Shown in pieces: positions 1-13,308 of a DNA stretch of 64,000 nt. The notes under the pieces are model-generated. The model made no database searches, was not told the DNA's origin, and saw nothing but the letters and a program-made list of their open reading frames with translations. A program made the translations under genes and the position numbers. The stretch spans positions 333,943 to 397,942 of the forward strand of contig SIJG01000064.1 in assembly GCA_023374025.1 (NCBI GenBank), given 5' to 3'. The stretch is from Heterodera schachtii. Lineage: Eukaryota; Nematoda; Chromadorea; Rhabditida; Heteroderidae. Within the stretch, counting starts at the first letter, position 1; every line of letters begins with the position of its first letter.

Positions 1-1174
1 ATGGATGGCCAAACAAACGGATGACTAATCTCCGAAGGGATGCCCAAAATGTGAAGAAAAGGCCCGAGGGAATTAGAAAAACTCTCCCGAAGAGATATTT
101 TTATTTTGTAAAATATATGATTGAGGACAATTGTTTAGCTGAACAATGAGAAAATGATAAAAATGTATGAGAAATTTCAGAAATATTTAACTGAGAGAAG
201 AAAATCCCATTTTTATATCTAAAAAATAAATAGGCTTAAATCTAAAATTTAGATTTTTCAATAAAATTCTATTACTTTCAAAAATTAATGAAAAAATGCC
301 GAACCGCCGATGAAAAATGAAAATTGCAAAGTTTATTGTGAAATGGAAATGAATATTTAAAAAGAAAGGACAAATCTTAGAAATAAGGATTCTTGGTAAA
401 TCTGTTTTCAAATAAACCGAAGCAATTTCCAAAAGAAATTTTGAAAAATGAGTGATATTATTAAAATAATAAAACAAAAACAATACATATTCATCCGCAA
501 ATTCACATTAAGCGCTTCTTCCCTTTAAGGAATATGGCAAAATAAAGCCCAAATGAAAGGCCAAAATGAACGGAGCGAAAGACGGAAGGGAAATTGCCAA
601 AAGTGAAGGCAAACTCAGCCATTTATTTGGCCATGGAATTGTCGAAAAGTGTAAATAAAAATCTTAGGGGAGACAAAAGAATTGGAAAATTGAAAATGGA
701 AGCAATAGAAAAGAAAGACTTATTATTATTTCTAATTTTATTTCAAAAAATATATATTTGTAAAGCGAATAAATGAAAAAGCCTATTGAATTAATTTAAG
801 AAACAAAAAAATAATAAAATTTGCCACGTGAAAAGAAACGGCAAATTGCCACAGGGCAATAAATTATATCTTCAAAAGTAATTCCGAATCTGAAGAAAAG
901 AAAAAGGCAAAGGCATGGAAATGGCAAATGCAAGAAGAAAAGAAAACTTTCCAAAAGAATTCATTTAAAAATTAAATTACGTTTGCAAAATTAATAAACT
1001 ATTTATGTGAAGAAAGAATTCCGCCGTATCATTGGCACCGCCGGAAAAATTTCGTAAATATTTGAAGAAAGTGATACAATGTTCAGAAAAACGAGTGTGA
1101 AAAGCTGCGATCACTGTTTTATTTAATAAAATATTTGTTTAATTTTTCATTTTGTCGCTTTTCCTCTCATTTTG
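1..1174. other. Intergenic, no gene supported
   Basis: This AT-rich stretch holds only short open frames with no recognisable motif and no convincing exon and splice pattern on either strand. It forms the 3' flank of the minus-strand DOMON/EGF gene that begins next to it. Confidence 0.5.
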
Positions 1175-4076
1175 TTAGGCTTTCTCCGCCAATAAACTTG
1201 CGATGTGTGCCGATTCGATTGAAGCTTTTCGCTGCTCAGACCACGACTTTTGGATGCGATTCACCTGAATGTTTTGTTTCGCCCCATTCACTCATTAATT
1301 AATTACTTTACGTTTTGTTAATTCATCAATTTTCAATTAATTTATATTGTTCACACCTGTCTAATCCGTGCCTTTTTCTCGCACATGTAAAAACAGAAAA
1401 GCATCGGAATAACTGTCAAAATGCCCAGCGGACCGACCAAAGCTGCCTAAGTGTTTTAAACTGCTGAACATTAATCTTTTAATTGTTTTGTTTTTGTGCC
1501 TTTGTGTTGTAAAATCTGTACACATCCTCCACTTTTAATGTCTCACAAAAGTCGCCGCTGTACGGCTGAGGGCACTGACACCGCTGCTTAATTCGAACTC
1601 ATTTTAATTGGAATTCGATTGCCCCGTGCCGTGCCTCTTCCGCGTGCTCTTCGCCTCCATTTCGGCATTTTGGGCGGTCACAAAGGGCGCCGAAATAATT
1701 TGCGTTGCATTGGACACAGCTTAATCACTGACAGATAATTCACAAAATTCAATTTCATACAATGAAAATGCCTTGAATTGTTCTCCCGCTCAAAACCCTT
1801 GCAGAACATTTTGCGTTCGCAATATTCACCAAAATAATCCAATTTACACACGCATTTGCGAAGCACAGTTTTGCCATTGATACAGCTGAAGTTTAAAAAG
1901 AAAGAATGATTTGAAAAGGGCAATTCATTAATTAATTATTGGCTAATTAATTATTTTTTATATTTGCGATTTGATTTAAAAACAATTAATTCTATTTTTA
2001 ACTTAATAATTAATTTTAAATATTATTTGCAAATTAAGTTATAATTTAATCTGAATTTGTTCTTCATTTTGAATTCAATTTTAAAAAAATGCATTATTAT
2101 TCTTCTTATTAATAATTAATTATTTTAAAAAAGTTAATTACTAATTTATATTAATTATCAATTTATAATTTAAATAAATAATAAATATTATTATATCTCA
2201 TTTAAAAAATAATTTATAATAAACTATTATTTTAAAATTATTTTAAATATCCGTTTTTCATTTTGTTTTGTTTTGCTTTGTCTCCACATTATCTGCTGCT
2301 GTTTGCCATTGCTTCTGCTACTCCCCCAACTTCGTCCTCCGTTTTTCTCGTCCCTTTGAAAAGCGTACATTCGCCGACCGAATTCGGCGCTTTTTGAATT
2401 GACTTTGAGGCAAAAGAACAGAAAAATGAGGGAAATAAATGGGAAAATTTTGGACAAAAATTGGCACATAATGAAAAATAAAATAAAATGCTAAAACATA
2501 AATAAATAATTGAATTACGATTGTTTAATTGTTTACAATGTTTTGAAAGTCGACTTTTTAAACCCAAAAATAAAAATAAATAAAAATAATTAAATTAATT
2601 TTCATGCGAGAAAAATAAAGTCACAAACTTTGTCTAAAACTTAAGAATTTATGGGGAAAATCGTTCAAGCGAAGCAAATTGATTTTCATAAAAAGACAAA
2701 TTTGTTCAGAACGCCAATCGAAGAGAACGAAAACGAATCGAAGAAATTGTCAAAGTGAACGAAAACAATTGAAAAAGGGCAAAAGAAAAAGAAAAGCGAA
2801 CATTAATTAATTAATGATTTACAATGGAAAAGAAACACTTTTGGCATGGAATAACAACAAATTATTATTACATTAATTTTATTTTTAATTTATTTTTTCT
2901 ATTCGACACTTTCTCTTTCTTTCAAATTACTCCTTGCAAAACGGCCAATTTGTCCGAACAACTCTCACAAATTCGCACTAATTGTTCACTTTTGTGCACT
3001 GTCGTGTGAAAGTCTTTTTGGCCGGCTGAACGTGTGATTTTAAATTGTTAATTGGCCCTTTAATTGGCTAATTACTGTTTCGCGCGGCTGGGCCTTGCGC
3101 GAATAAAATGTGCCACCAATCTTTGCCATTCAAACGCAAAATCTGAGCATTTTAATATTCAAAGTTTTTGTTAATTCCTTTCATTACCATTTTCTGCTCA
3201 TCTTTTGATGTGAGTTTATGAGCATAATTTATGCTAATTGCGCATCCGTTCGTTTCTTTTCCCGTGGAAAATATTCGCTCGCTAATCATTTGTTTTGATG
3301 CCTAAAATAAATTGCCAATTTATTTAAATTTATAAATATTAATTTTCCAAATTCACTCACTTCGACCAATGGAATATTATCAGTCCATTGATTGTACGAA
3401 ATTTCGGCGCGATTGCCACCTTCGGTGCCAAAAAGACACGAAAAAACAGTATCATTTCCCTTAAAAGGGTAACGAATTAATTAATAATTTAATTAATATT
3501 TGCCATGTGCGCGTCGTCACTGAATCCAAGTGCCATCCATTGGGCGCCGACAGGCGCCGCCGCACCCAAAGAACCAATGCCTTTGGCCTTTAGTAAAAAG
3601 AGCAATAAAAACAAAAATATTTGTCAATATAAATTTATATAAAAATAAGAATGCAAAATGAAAAAAAATTATTTTAAGCGAAAGGAGAAACTGCCGATTA
3701 ATTAATTAATTAATAATAATTAGTTTTGGGGAGAGATTGACCTGCATTTCAACTCGCAATTTGCTTTTCTCATAACGCCATCTCACAATCTAAACCGGAA
3801 ACGATGGGCTATTAATGGACACATAATTCGGCCCTTCAATCGCGGAATTTACCGCTTGGCAATTGGCAGCCGAGTCGCACCCCGGCGGCGTGGACCAACA
3901 CGCGCGACTTTTGCCGCAGAGATCAAGCCCAAGCGGAAAAAGTGCCTTTGCAAATGCGAACGATGGCACGGCTAAGAGAAAAATGAAAAGCTAAAAATAA
4001 CAAAAGCAAAAAGATGTTATTATTTTTAATAATAATTAAAACTTACGAAAAAAAGTGCGCGAAAGGCCCACGCCAT
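1175..4076 (-). CDS. DOMON and EGF-like type I membrane protein
   Basis: This is a multi-exon minus-strand gene. The start is the ATG at 4076; the first two exons join in frame to give a signal peptide (MAWAFRALFFLFIFLLAVPS). Exons at about 3504-3587, 3185-3460 and 2931-3150 encode a DOMON domain, seen in QWMALGFSDD, HMGNDTVFSC and HILFAQGP, followed by a cysteine pair (ICESC). EGF-like modules follow near 1885 and 1700-1560 (CVCKLDYFGEYCE and CQCPQPYSGDFCE). An exon at about 1370-1460 encodes a hydrophobic helix (LVGPLGILTVIPMLFCFYMC), and the last exon gives a short basic tail ending at 1175. DOMON domains bind haem or sugars, and EGF modules mediate extracellular contacts, so a cell-surface protein is inferred. 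One joint near 2300-1890 is unresolved, and an in-frame TAG lies at 3791-3793. The intron at 3460-3503 starts with GC. I know no exact orthologue. Confidence 0.72.
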
Positions 4077-4585
4077 TGCAAATTTATTTTGGGAGATTTG
4101 GAGAAACGAACCCATAATTAAATAGAAGAATCCATTTTAGCCGAACCCACGAAAAGCATCGATTGTTCAATTAGTGAAACGAAACTTGTTTTGTTGTGCA
4201 GGTGTCAAAAGGTAATTAATTGTAAGCGACAAAAAGGGATGGCCGTTAAAAGGTGCTACACTCATTTAGCAAAATTAACAAAAAATGGGAGAGGGGCGGG
4301 TTAAGCCAATTTGTTATTGACCCAACTCGTTTTGCACGGACTCTGAACCGTGGAAAGTAAATAAATGCATTATTAATAAAGGCCGAAAAGTTTAATAATT
4401 TGCAAAATCAAAGGACCAATTTCCCGGTAAAATTCTGGAAAAATGCAAACAAATAAAAATGTTATCAAAAGGAGGATAAAGCAAACAGATAGAGCAAAAC
4501 AACAATTTAAACAACAAATAAATCATTATGCTTTGACAGTGAAATGAAAAGCATCAATGGCATTCCCAACTGATCGGTCGGTCGG

Positions 4586-7500
4586 TCATTTGTCGGGCGG
4601 CACTTTGGCATTCTGATCAACAGGGGACCGTCTGTTCTCTTCTTCCTCCGCCAGTGCGCCTCCCTCTTCGGCGGTGTCGAGAAAACTGATCTTTCGCCGG
4701 TATTGGGCTGGTGCCGAAGATGGCAAAGTGGGAGACGACTGGTGGAACTGCTGAATATGGTTTGGCAGTGCCGACAAAGGCTCTTCCGTGGAAATGCCGC
4801 TGCCCGCCGAGGCGGTGGACTTTTTGGACAGAACGGCGGAACGGAGTGCCTTCAGCGGACTCTTTAACGGAGAGTTCAAGATGAAAATTAATGGGGCGAA
4901 ATTGGAGAGAGGGGGGAGGGGAAATTTATGGACGAAATTTGGTAAACGATGGACCAAAAAAGGAGGGAGGATAAAAAGGGGACGACGGAATATTTCCCTA
5001 ATTGGTTTATTAATCCGAATTGTTAATCACCTTAAGGCCGAAGGCTTTGGAGGAGAATTTGCGCTTTGCTGTGGGCGACATTGACAGAGAAGCGATTGAA
5101 TTGGTCATGCTGCCCTGCCGCTCGCCCTTTCTGTGGCCACAGAATTCAAAGTCGTCCCCCTCACTTCGGTTCTGATTCTTATGATTCATTTTCAATTTGT
5201 TTTCCTGTCGTGAAGAAGGCCTTAATGAATAATTATTTATATTAAATTTTCAATCAGTAAGGCAAAAAAAAAAAAAATGAATTTTTATAATCCAAATGGC
5301 CAAGAGTCAACGAACGGGTCCCATTTACGTCCTACTAACTTTACTGTGCTCGAGACTCTCGAGCAACTTTTGGGGGATAGCTTTAGCTGACCTGCTTGAT
5401 GGAGTGACGATCACTTGGGTGTTGGCGGCGGAGCTGTCGCTACTGATCGGCAACCGACCTCCGACCCTTCTCAGCTGTCCGCTGTGTGCGTCTGCACCAA
5501 ATTCGGCGACTGATCGCCCTACCATTGGCAACGGCGAAGAGCCGCGGGAAAGACGGCCCTAAGGCGAAATGAGATTTAAGCCAATAGGTAGTGTAATTAC
5601 TCCTAATTACCTGCTCAACTCCGCCCGAGTGTCGTGGCGTCCGGTAGATGACCCCTGTGGTCGCTACCGCTGTGCCGGGGGACGGAGAACCGCCGGGGGA
5701 GCCGGGCGATTGGCGATAGGAAAGAAAGCGGGAAAGTCGGGCATGGGCTGTCCTGCAATGATTGCTTGGCTGATCACTTTGCTTCCATCTTTTTCTGTTG
5801 ACCTTTGGATGACCCTTCGTCCCGCACTTCCGCCCGACGTTCCGTTGTGATTGGGCGCCAACGACGAGGAGGAGGCACTGCAGCCAATCCGACGCCGAAT
5901 GGATTGGGTGCTTAACAGAGGAAATCAATCAATCAATTAATCAATGGCAATTAGCCAATTAACGAGTGCTAATGAGCAGTGAAACTTACCGTGCGAAATT
6001 GATCAGCACCGAATCCTCGTCGATCAGATTCTCCGGGTGTTGGGACAAGTAGCGCTTCCACAGCGCATCAGTGATTTCAGTACAGTACATAACCCCCGCG
6101 TGGAGGGCAATCATTCGCAGCACCAAAACACCGTCAATCTTTGATAAATTTCAAATATCAAATTTTCTAAGCGCCGTTGTTCACCTTGAGGTAAGTCCTC
6201 AGAAAGTGCTCCACTTGTTTGCGCTTCTCCTTCCGGAAAAGTTCGGGCCGGTCCGGGTCGGAAGTGAGCTGATTAATGTGCCAGTTCATCAAAGTTGGAA
6301 ATTGAAATTGGCACTAATACCTCCAAATGGCGGAGAACAAATCGGAAACGATCTCTGTGAAAAAGCGAAACGCTAAACCAATAAAGAGCATCGAAGAGAG
6401 TGATGAAGAAGAGGACGCAGAACCAAAGCCAAAGCAGGATGAAGATCTTCTCGTTGAAGATGTTGATCACCAGCACACACTGACAGTCAAAAAACATTTA
6501 TTTTTTTCTAATTCATTTATCATTTTTATATTTCAATTTCTTTTTAATTTAATTTTGTGTTTTAATCTTTTCGGTTTTAATTCTCCCATTTCCTTTTGTT
6601 CTCTCTTTTCAAAATTTACTCCTCCTTTTCACTTCTTTCACCTGTACGGAATGTCTTTGAATGTTTCCCAAAACGCGCACTTCGAAATCGCACAAAGTGA
6701 CGCGAGGAAAATTCCCTGAAATTTCGTTTCTGCTCAAATTGTTTGAATTTGTGGTGCGCTTCGTCCACCTGATTGTGTCCACGATTTGCCGAGCAAAAGC
6801 AAATCGTACAGCACACCCAACCCGTAAATGGAATAATTGTTGGTCTCCAGAAATTTATTAACCAGCAAAAGCTAAAGAACAAGAGCATTCATTGATCAGA
6901 CAAATCAATTAGGGATTAATTTGTAACAAATTTATTAGTCAATGGTATCAATTAATTAATAAAAAATAATTAGTCAATATTAATCAGCAGTTCATTAATT
7001 TAAAAAAAATACTAGCAAATGATTAATCATTTCGTCAGGTAATTACTGCCAATTAACCAAATATTAATTAGTCATAAACCAATCAATAAAGTATTTGGCT
7101 AGTGATTAACCAATTGCCAGTAATTGGTCAATTAATGAGCCCTTCCTCACATTTGTCAGCACATTGCCCACATAAAACACTTTTGTTGCCTGAATAAGCG
7201 CATCAAATGATGCTAATGAGTCGGCCAACCCACCAAATACATTCCTGTCACATAGCTTTCGTAATAGCGCAAGTTGAAGCATTTGAACACTCGGTGAAGT
7301 GTGTATTGGGTCCGAGAAGTTGCTGTGTGCTGATACCTTTAGGGAATTGGTCCGAGTTTTCTTTCGCAATAATTTGAAGTGCCTTAATGCGGCTTCGATA
7401 TGCCGTGCCAATGATTCGATGGTTCGCATTCCTTACAAAGAAAAGCATTGGTTTAATTCGAATTGCTCCGTTTGTTACGGTATTCGGGTTCGATGTTCTC

Positions 7501-8265
7501 TTTCTCTGTGGCCATCTGCACAATATCGTTTAGTCGAATACCTTCATTATTAACATTTACCGTAAATTCAAATTTGGCTTTGAATCTTTTCTGGTCATTA
7601 TTATTTTTTCATCCCCAATTAATGCCAATTTGTTGCCCATTTATTGTTAAAATTTGTCCGATTTGCCTGATTTATCGCTCATCAGTCGCCAAATTAAACA
7701 GGGCACGTAAAAAAGGAAGGCCTAAATTGGGACGGGGGGGGGGGAAAGTTAAAAATGAAAATGCGACTTCTCTGCTTGCCTGAATGAGCAGAAAGAAAGG
7801 CACCCATTGGTAATATGATATTTTGCGGAATTCCCTCTCCGCAATTTCCTCGGGAATGTCCTGCGTTAAATTTGGCATTTTTTAACTAATTACCATAATC
7901 CAAATTAATCTTACCTCCTCAACGGGCACAAAATAAGTGTTTTCGGACCAACAAAACATTTCCGTGTACGCCTCCCAAGACGAAGTGAACTGCGCGGGCA
8001 CCCAACACTCCAAAGGACGACCGCCAAACTGAACGAATTGCGGTGGAACAGAAATGCCAACGGAAGAGCAAAACACCTGCTTGAAGCTGACCAACACGGC
8101 CATCATAATGAGGAAGGAGGAAGTGTAGAAGTAGGAGAGCCGATCGACGAGGTCGTCGTCCTTTTGGAAGCGCAAAAAGGAGAGAGCGCCTGGGGAAATG
8201 GCAATAAAAACATTTATTTATTTATTATTTTTGATTTATTCACCAAACATATTTTGGAGAATCAT
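4586..8265 (-). CDS. Innexin gap-junction channel protein
   Basis: Innexins form invertebrate gap junctions: four membrane helices with conserved paired extracellular-loop cysteines. The start is the ATG at 8265; exon 1 (MILQNMFG) joins an exon carrying [19 protein letters not shown] (helix 1) and then [20 protein letters not shown] (first loop). [13 protein letters not shown] follows (helix 2, with the YYQWVPF innexin signature). Later exons give [58 protein letters not shown] and [17 protein letters not shown] (helix 4). The cytoplasmic tail continues with [20 protein letters not shown] and probably through Ser/Pro-rich exons at 5035-5211 and 4586-4900. The tail splice pattern is uncertain: an alternative reading frame at 5664-5890 also ends in a stop. 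Two very short introns with GC donors are inferred near 7432-7466 and 7345. The paralogue type (UNC-9, EAT-5 or other) cannot be assigned. Confidence 0.88.
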
Positions 8266-9212
8266 GGCGCCGAGCTCAAAAAATGCGGCTTGTTGGTAAT
8301 GAGAGGTTTCGCGACCGTGTAATGCGCCTGCAAATTGCCCAATTAATTAAAAGCCGGAATTCCTGCCAATTCCGTCGACGACCTCTCATCCGTTTCTTCT
8401 TGCTCCTCCTTACAATTTCTGCCGGCCATGTTGGCATGGAAATTTTTATGCATATAAAAAATTCCATTGGACCGACAAAAATTTTTTTGAGTTTTCACAA
8501 TTTTTCATTTTTTTTTGTTTTGATATTTTCCAAAATGATTTTTTAGCACTTTAAAAAAAGGCGGATATTCGAAGTTATTACACAAAAAAAGGAAAAAAAT
8601 AATAAAAAATCGATGTCTCTAATAAGCTTTAATGGGCCGAGAGGAGAAGCCATTTGGTTATTGAGTTGTGAAATGTCACAACGGCACCGGATAAAGCCCC
8701 AAAATCATAATTAAAACATCAGTCCTAATTTGTAAGCACTTCAAAAGTGGTCGGTCATCAGAGTTTCATTTGTACAATGAAATTTATTTTTCGCTTTTTC
8801 ATTAAACATAAAAGGAAGAAAATTCAATTTTTTGCGACTTTTCGGAATTTTAATTAATTTTCATCAATTTTTATTTTTTATTTTCGCTATGTCTTTTTTT
8901 GCTTACGTCTTCGGAAAGGGTTAAATCCGTTGTTTTGGATGTGTTGGGGGTTGCTGTGAATTACCGTTGTGCCACTAATCTGATTCATTGCGGCGACGGC
9001 ACCGCCAAAAAACGGTGGTCGCTTGTGTATTATCATTATTATAATTAATAATTTTATAAAAGCGTTTAATTGTCCGTTGATCATTATAAAGCATTCTGAC
9101 TTTGAAAAAAATTGGAATTTTTAAATTAAAAAGCGAAGGATTAAAAATATATTTAAAGCAAATTCTTTTCATTTTTTATTTCATCCGAAAATTGCTCGGC
9201 GGAACGAATCGA

Positions 9213-9690
9213 GAGGGAGGAGAGGGGGAAGGGGGCGGAGGGGGGAAGGAGAGAGAGAGAGGTGGGTAGAGAAGGTGGGCGAGAAGGGGAGAGGGGGGGG
9301 GGAGGGGGAGGGAGAGGGGGAGGGGGAGGGGCGGAGAGGGGGAGGGAAGGTGGGGAAGGGGAAGATGAGGGGAGGGGAAGAGAAAGGGAGAGAGAAAGTG
9401 GGCGAGAGGGAGGAGAGGGTGAGGGAGGGGCGGAGGGGAAGGGAGAGGGGAAGGGAGAGAGAGAGAGGGGTGGGTAGAGAAGGTGGGCGAAAAGGGGAGA
9501 GGGGGGGGGGCGGAGAGGGGGAGAGGGGGAGGGAACGTGGGGAGGGGGGGAGATGAGTGGAGGGGAAGAGAGAGGGAGAGGGAAAGTGGGCGAGAGGGAG
9601 GATAGGGGGAGTGGGAGGGGGAGGGAAAGGGGGAGGGAAAGTGGAGAGGGGAGAGATGAGGGGAGGGGATAGAGAGGGACTGTGCCATGG
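9213..9690. repeat. Polypurine (GGGGGA/GAGAGG) low-complexity tract
   Basis: About 480 bases of almost pure G and A on the plus strand, built from short G runs split by single A residues. All frames are open by composition (Gly/Arg/Glu on plus, Pro/Ser/Leu on minus), so the long open frames here are artefacts. Such tracts can form triplex or G-quadruplex structures. Confidence 0.95.
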
Positions 9691-11630
9691 GCGCCCATTT
9701 ATTTGCCATAAGCAATTCAAAGCCATCAATCATTTTTCACACGAATGCAATGGCAATTTGTTGGACAATATTGTGCCAAAATCATTCATAACCAATGCAT
9801 TCGCTTCCGATTGGTTTTGCCATTTTAGCTTCTTCAATGCCTTAGCCTATTTATGTATCCCATTAGCTCTCTTTCGCGCATTGCTCTGTACCTTTATTGT
9901 TCGCGTGATGGACCAGCCGGAATGCCATTAAATGCCGGTTGGTGCCATCCTTTGCGTCGGCATCCCTTTGGAGGCGTTGTCAGCGTCGGTTGCTGCCCGT
10001 GGCAGCAGCGACAACGGCGGTTACCCCTCGGGCGACTGCGCAATCTGACAAAAAATGGGCCATTTTCAATAAATTCCAATTTGGCCAAGGTTTAAAATAA
10101 CCCATTTAGGCAATCGTATAAATAATATTTTAATTGCTTAAAAATGTGACCGTAAATTTGTTCTTCTGATGCCAGTCCTTGGGAATGTTATTGCGTTGCC
10201 AATTTGCACTTCATTATTCGTGGGTCGCAGCTGACTTTTGTTGTTATTAAAATTCTGCTAAAGAATAATTTAATTTTAACAAAAACCCTTTGCTATACTC
10301 TGAATAGATTAGTAAATGTTCATTTAAAATCCAATTAAAATTGAATGTGCGTGTTCACAGTTAGCCTTTTCATTAAATCGAATTTTGTAAACGCATTGGC
10401 ACTTTTCACTTGGCATTTTGTTGGAAAATGTTTCTTCTCAGGCGACTTTTAAATGCGGAAGAAAACTCGAATACTTTTCCAATTATTCTCTTGTTTTGTT
10501 GCTGATTCCCTCCCTTTTTTTGTGCTCACTTCAAATGGCAAATTCCGACTTGGAATCGATCTCGAGACATAATTAAGGAGCTTTTTCCGCTTTTCTTACA
10601 ACTTAACGCCCTTTTGCCCTCGGGGCGAGAATAATTGGATGCGCTCGAAGACGGATACGCTTGATGCCCCCCGGGGGGGGGGGTGGGGGACAAGAGAGAA
10701 AAGCAAAAATGGCAGGGCATAGGAAAAGGGGGAGGGGGAGGGGGGACAGCAACAGAAAGGGGACAAAAAGTGGGGGGGGGAGAGAAAAGTGAGGGAGGCG
10801 TCCTTAATGGGCACCAAACGTGGAAGGGCATAAAAAAGGATTTCAAGAATAAATGTGGCGGAAATATTCCCACAAATGTGACATGTATTTAGTTTTGGAA
10901 ATATTTTGTGTTTTGATTTTTCAAATTATAAATGAAATAAAGAAATTAAATGAAATAAATTAATTAATCTTTAAATAACCTCGGCACCAAATAATGAAAT
11001 GTTTATCGGAAGAATGATTTACAAACAGAATAAAATGCGCAGTTCGAATGTGCGCTTTGCTAATTCAGCGGCGTAAAATGCTAAAAGCTTTTCTCCTGCC
11101 GATTTTCTTTGCTTTTCCTCGCCCCGTGCCATTCTTTCCCACAAATTTTGCTCATTTCGTCCAAATTAAAATATTCACGCCAAACTCAAAATATTGGACA
11201 AGCCCAAATTAGCACAGCAACTAACGAAAGGGGGGGGGGGGAAGGGAACTGCGCATTTACTTTCATTCTTTCAATCAATTTGAAATGTTAGGGATTCGGA
11301 AAATGCATTAAATTATAAATGCCAAAAATTAATTATTAAAATTGCACCATTGCTTAAACGCAGTGTTATTGTATTTGTAAATGCTAATTTCGCCGCCTTT
11401 GCAATAATTAACAAACCCGTGCTTATTTTTGTAGTGAAATACAATTTCATCAATAAATACAAAAAACGGAAGAAGGAAAAAGAATAAACAAAAGTTTAAT
11501 ATAAATTTAAGAAATGAAAAATATTATTTTATTTAAAATAATTTAACAAAATATTCGAAATTATTGGAAATGAATTGGCCTTTCCACTAAAAGTGTCTGC
11601 CTTTGATAATGTCTTTTAAGGCGGCAACAC

Positions 11631-11664
11631 GTCGTCCGTCCGTCCGTCCGTCCGTCCGTCCGTC
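11631..11664. repeat. (CGTC)n tetranucleotide microsatellite
   Basis: About eight tandem copies of CGTC are seen directly. No gene context is supported around them. Confidence 0.95.
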
Positions 11665-12308
11665 GCCCTTTCGTCGTCCACCATTTGCGAGTGCCGTCGT
11701 GTTGTCTTTTACCTGTGCCATTCCAAACTAATCATTACCGTCCCCCCTATTTAATGTCTCCCATTTAATTTGACCATTCATTTATCCCTCCATTCCCTTC
11801 CCTTTTTCGTCCTTTTCCGTAAGGCTTTTGTTCGACGCGCGGCTGCCTCGAATTTCCTCCCCGGGCAAAGTGTACGTTTTCCGGGGGGGGGGGGGGGGGG
11901 GGACGGCACACGCCGAAGGGTTCCCATAGAGACGAATAAAACACGCGAAATGGCAGCAGACAAATGGCCAAAATTACCAATAAATTGTCAAAATCATCGA
12001 ATTTTTTTTGCTTCTATTTTTTTGAATTTTATTTTTTTTTTAAAAAGTTTGATAAAATAAGCAAAATTGTCAAAAAGGGCTGCTTAAATTGGATGAGGGA
12101 AATGAAAAAAACAAAAATTGTTTTTTAGGATTTTTTGCCCTTTCTGCCAAAAAATTAATTTTAATTGGAAAATTTATTTGACAAAGTTTATCATTGTTCA
12201 CAGTTTTTCCATTGCATAATAAAATTGAAAATTATGAACAAATAAAACAATCTTTGGTCCCTTTTCGTCCCCCGTCTGCTCGTCGTCCGTTCATTTGTCC
12301 GTCTTCCC

Positions 12309-12900
12309 TCAGTACTTTTTGTAATAGTCATCGTATGCCTTTCCGTAGGCACTGTAACTCTTTCCGTAACCACCGTAGCTCTTTCCGTAGCCACCGTAGC
12401 TCTTTCCGTACTCATGCGAGCCGCTGCCGTAGCTGTACTTTTTGCCGTAGCCGCCGTATCTGTGTTCAAAGTTATCATATGCAGGAATGGCCCTACTGTA
12501 TGCAATTGTTTACCGTACCCATAGTCCTTTCCGTAGCCACCGTAGTCGTCGTATTTCTTGCCACCGTAGTCGCCGTATTTCTTTTTCCCATAGCTGCCCT
12601 TTCCGTATTCGTAGGATCCGCTGTCGTAGTGCTTCTTCTTGTAATGCTTCTTTTTACCTTTAAAAAGAATTAAAGGATTATTATTAATTTGTTTATTCCG
12701 ATTTACCGTAGCCGTATTCGTGGCTTCCAGAACCGTACTTTTTCTTGCCGTACCCACCGTAACCGTAGTCTCCTGCCGCAACAAAAACGAACACAATTCC
12801 GAACAGTGCCAACAGGAACAGAGACAGTTTCTTAAAAACATTAAAATAAATATAATAATATAAATATTAAACATATATTAAATATAAATTAAATTACCAT
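12309..12900 (-). CDS. Secreted Gly/Tyr/Lys-rich repeat protein
   Basis: The four-exon model is 12898-12900, 12707-12830, 12519-12657 and 12309-12459, totalling 417 nt in frame (138 residues). The first exon is the ATG codon alone; the second begins with a strong signal peptide (KLSLFLLALFGIVFVFVAAG). The mature part is made of Tyr-Gly, Gly-Tyr-Gly-Lys and Lys-Lys-Lys units, such as YGGYGKSYGGYGKSY, and the phrase GSGSHEYG occurs twice, showing internal duplication. Composition resembles nematode YGGYG peptides (the NLP/CNC antimicrobial groups of Caenorhabditis) and cuticle or secretory glycine-rich proteins. A secreted structural or defence peptide is inferred, but no specific family can be named. 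The lysine clusters could be prohormone cleavage sites. Confidence 0.8.
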
Positions 12901-13260
12901 TTTTTGATGGTTGGCCAATTGAAAAATGGGCAAACGGTGCAAAGGAAATGAGAAATGAATGAATGGGGTTATGTATGAATGGACGTTTGTTTGTGTGGTT
13001 TGTTGCCATTCATTCGGCTTTTATATGCCAATTCTAAGCCGTGGCCCCTCCGCCCCTCCCATTTTTTTTATTCGATTTGGCATTTTGATTGGTTTGATTT
13101 TCATGCATTATTCATTCAGCTTATTCATTCTAGCTACATATCTGATCACAAGCGGCGAAGGAGGGGGAGAGGGGGAGGGAGGGGGGAGGGGAACAAAGAC
13201 GGACAAATGATCAGCACAGAAAAGACAAAGCCAGAGAGAGAGAGAGAGAGAGAGAGACGA

Positions 13261-13308
<48 letters not shown>

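Larger units (their letters stand above)
8266..12308. other. Long non-coding interval with low-complexity tracts
   Basis: No complete gene could be built here. Two minus-strand open stretches, 8887-9100 (ending in a basic FNPFRRRKQ run beside a GTAAGC donor) and 9894-10088 (Cys/Arg/Pro-rich), might be isolated exons, but neither links to a partner. The rest is AT-rich sequence interrupted by a polypurine tract, poly-G runs near 10672, 11230 and 11882, and a CGTC repeat. Confidence 0.45.

Noticed and set aside
187..776. Short frames near the left edge
   Set aside because: AT-rich, no motif, no exon chain.
5296..5928. Open frames on both strands opposite the innexin tail
   Set aside because: They are antisense or off-frame shadows of the innexin C-terminal exons, without own splice structure.
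9153..9733. Long Pro/Ser/Leu-rich open frames on the minus strand
   Set aside because: All three frames are open because the strand is pure pyrimidine; no splice sites or motifs.
11882..11902. Possible telomere-like or G-rich repeat
   Set aside because: A plain poly-G run; no TTAGGC array is present.
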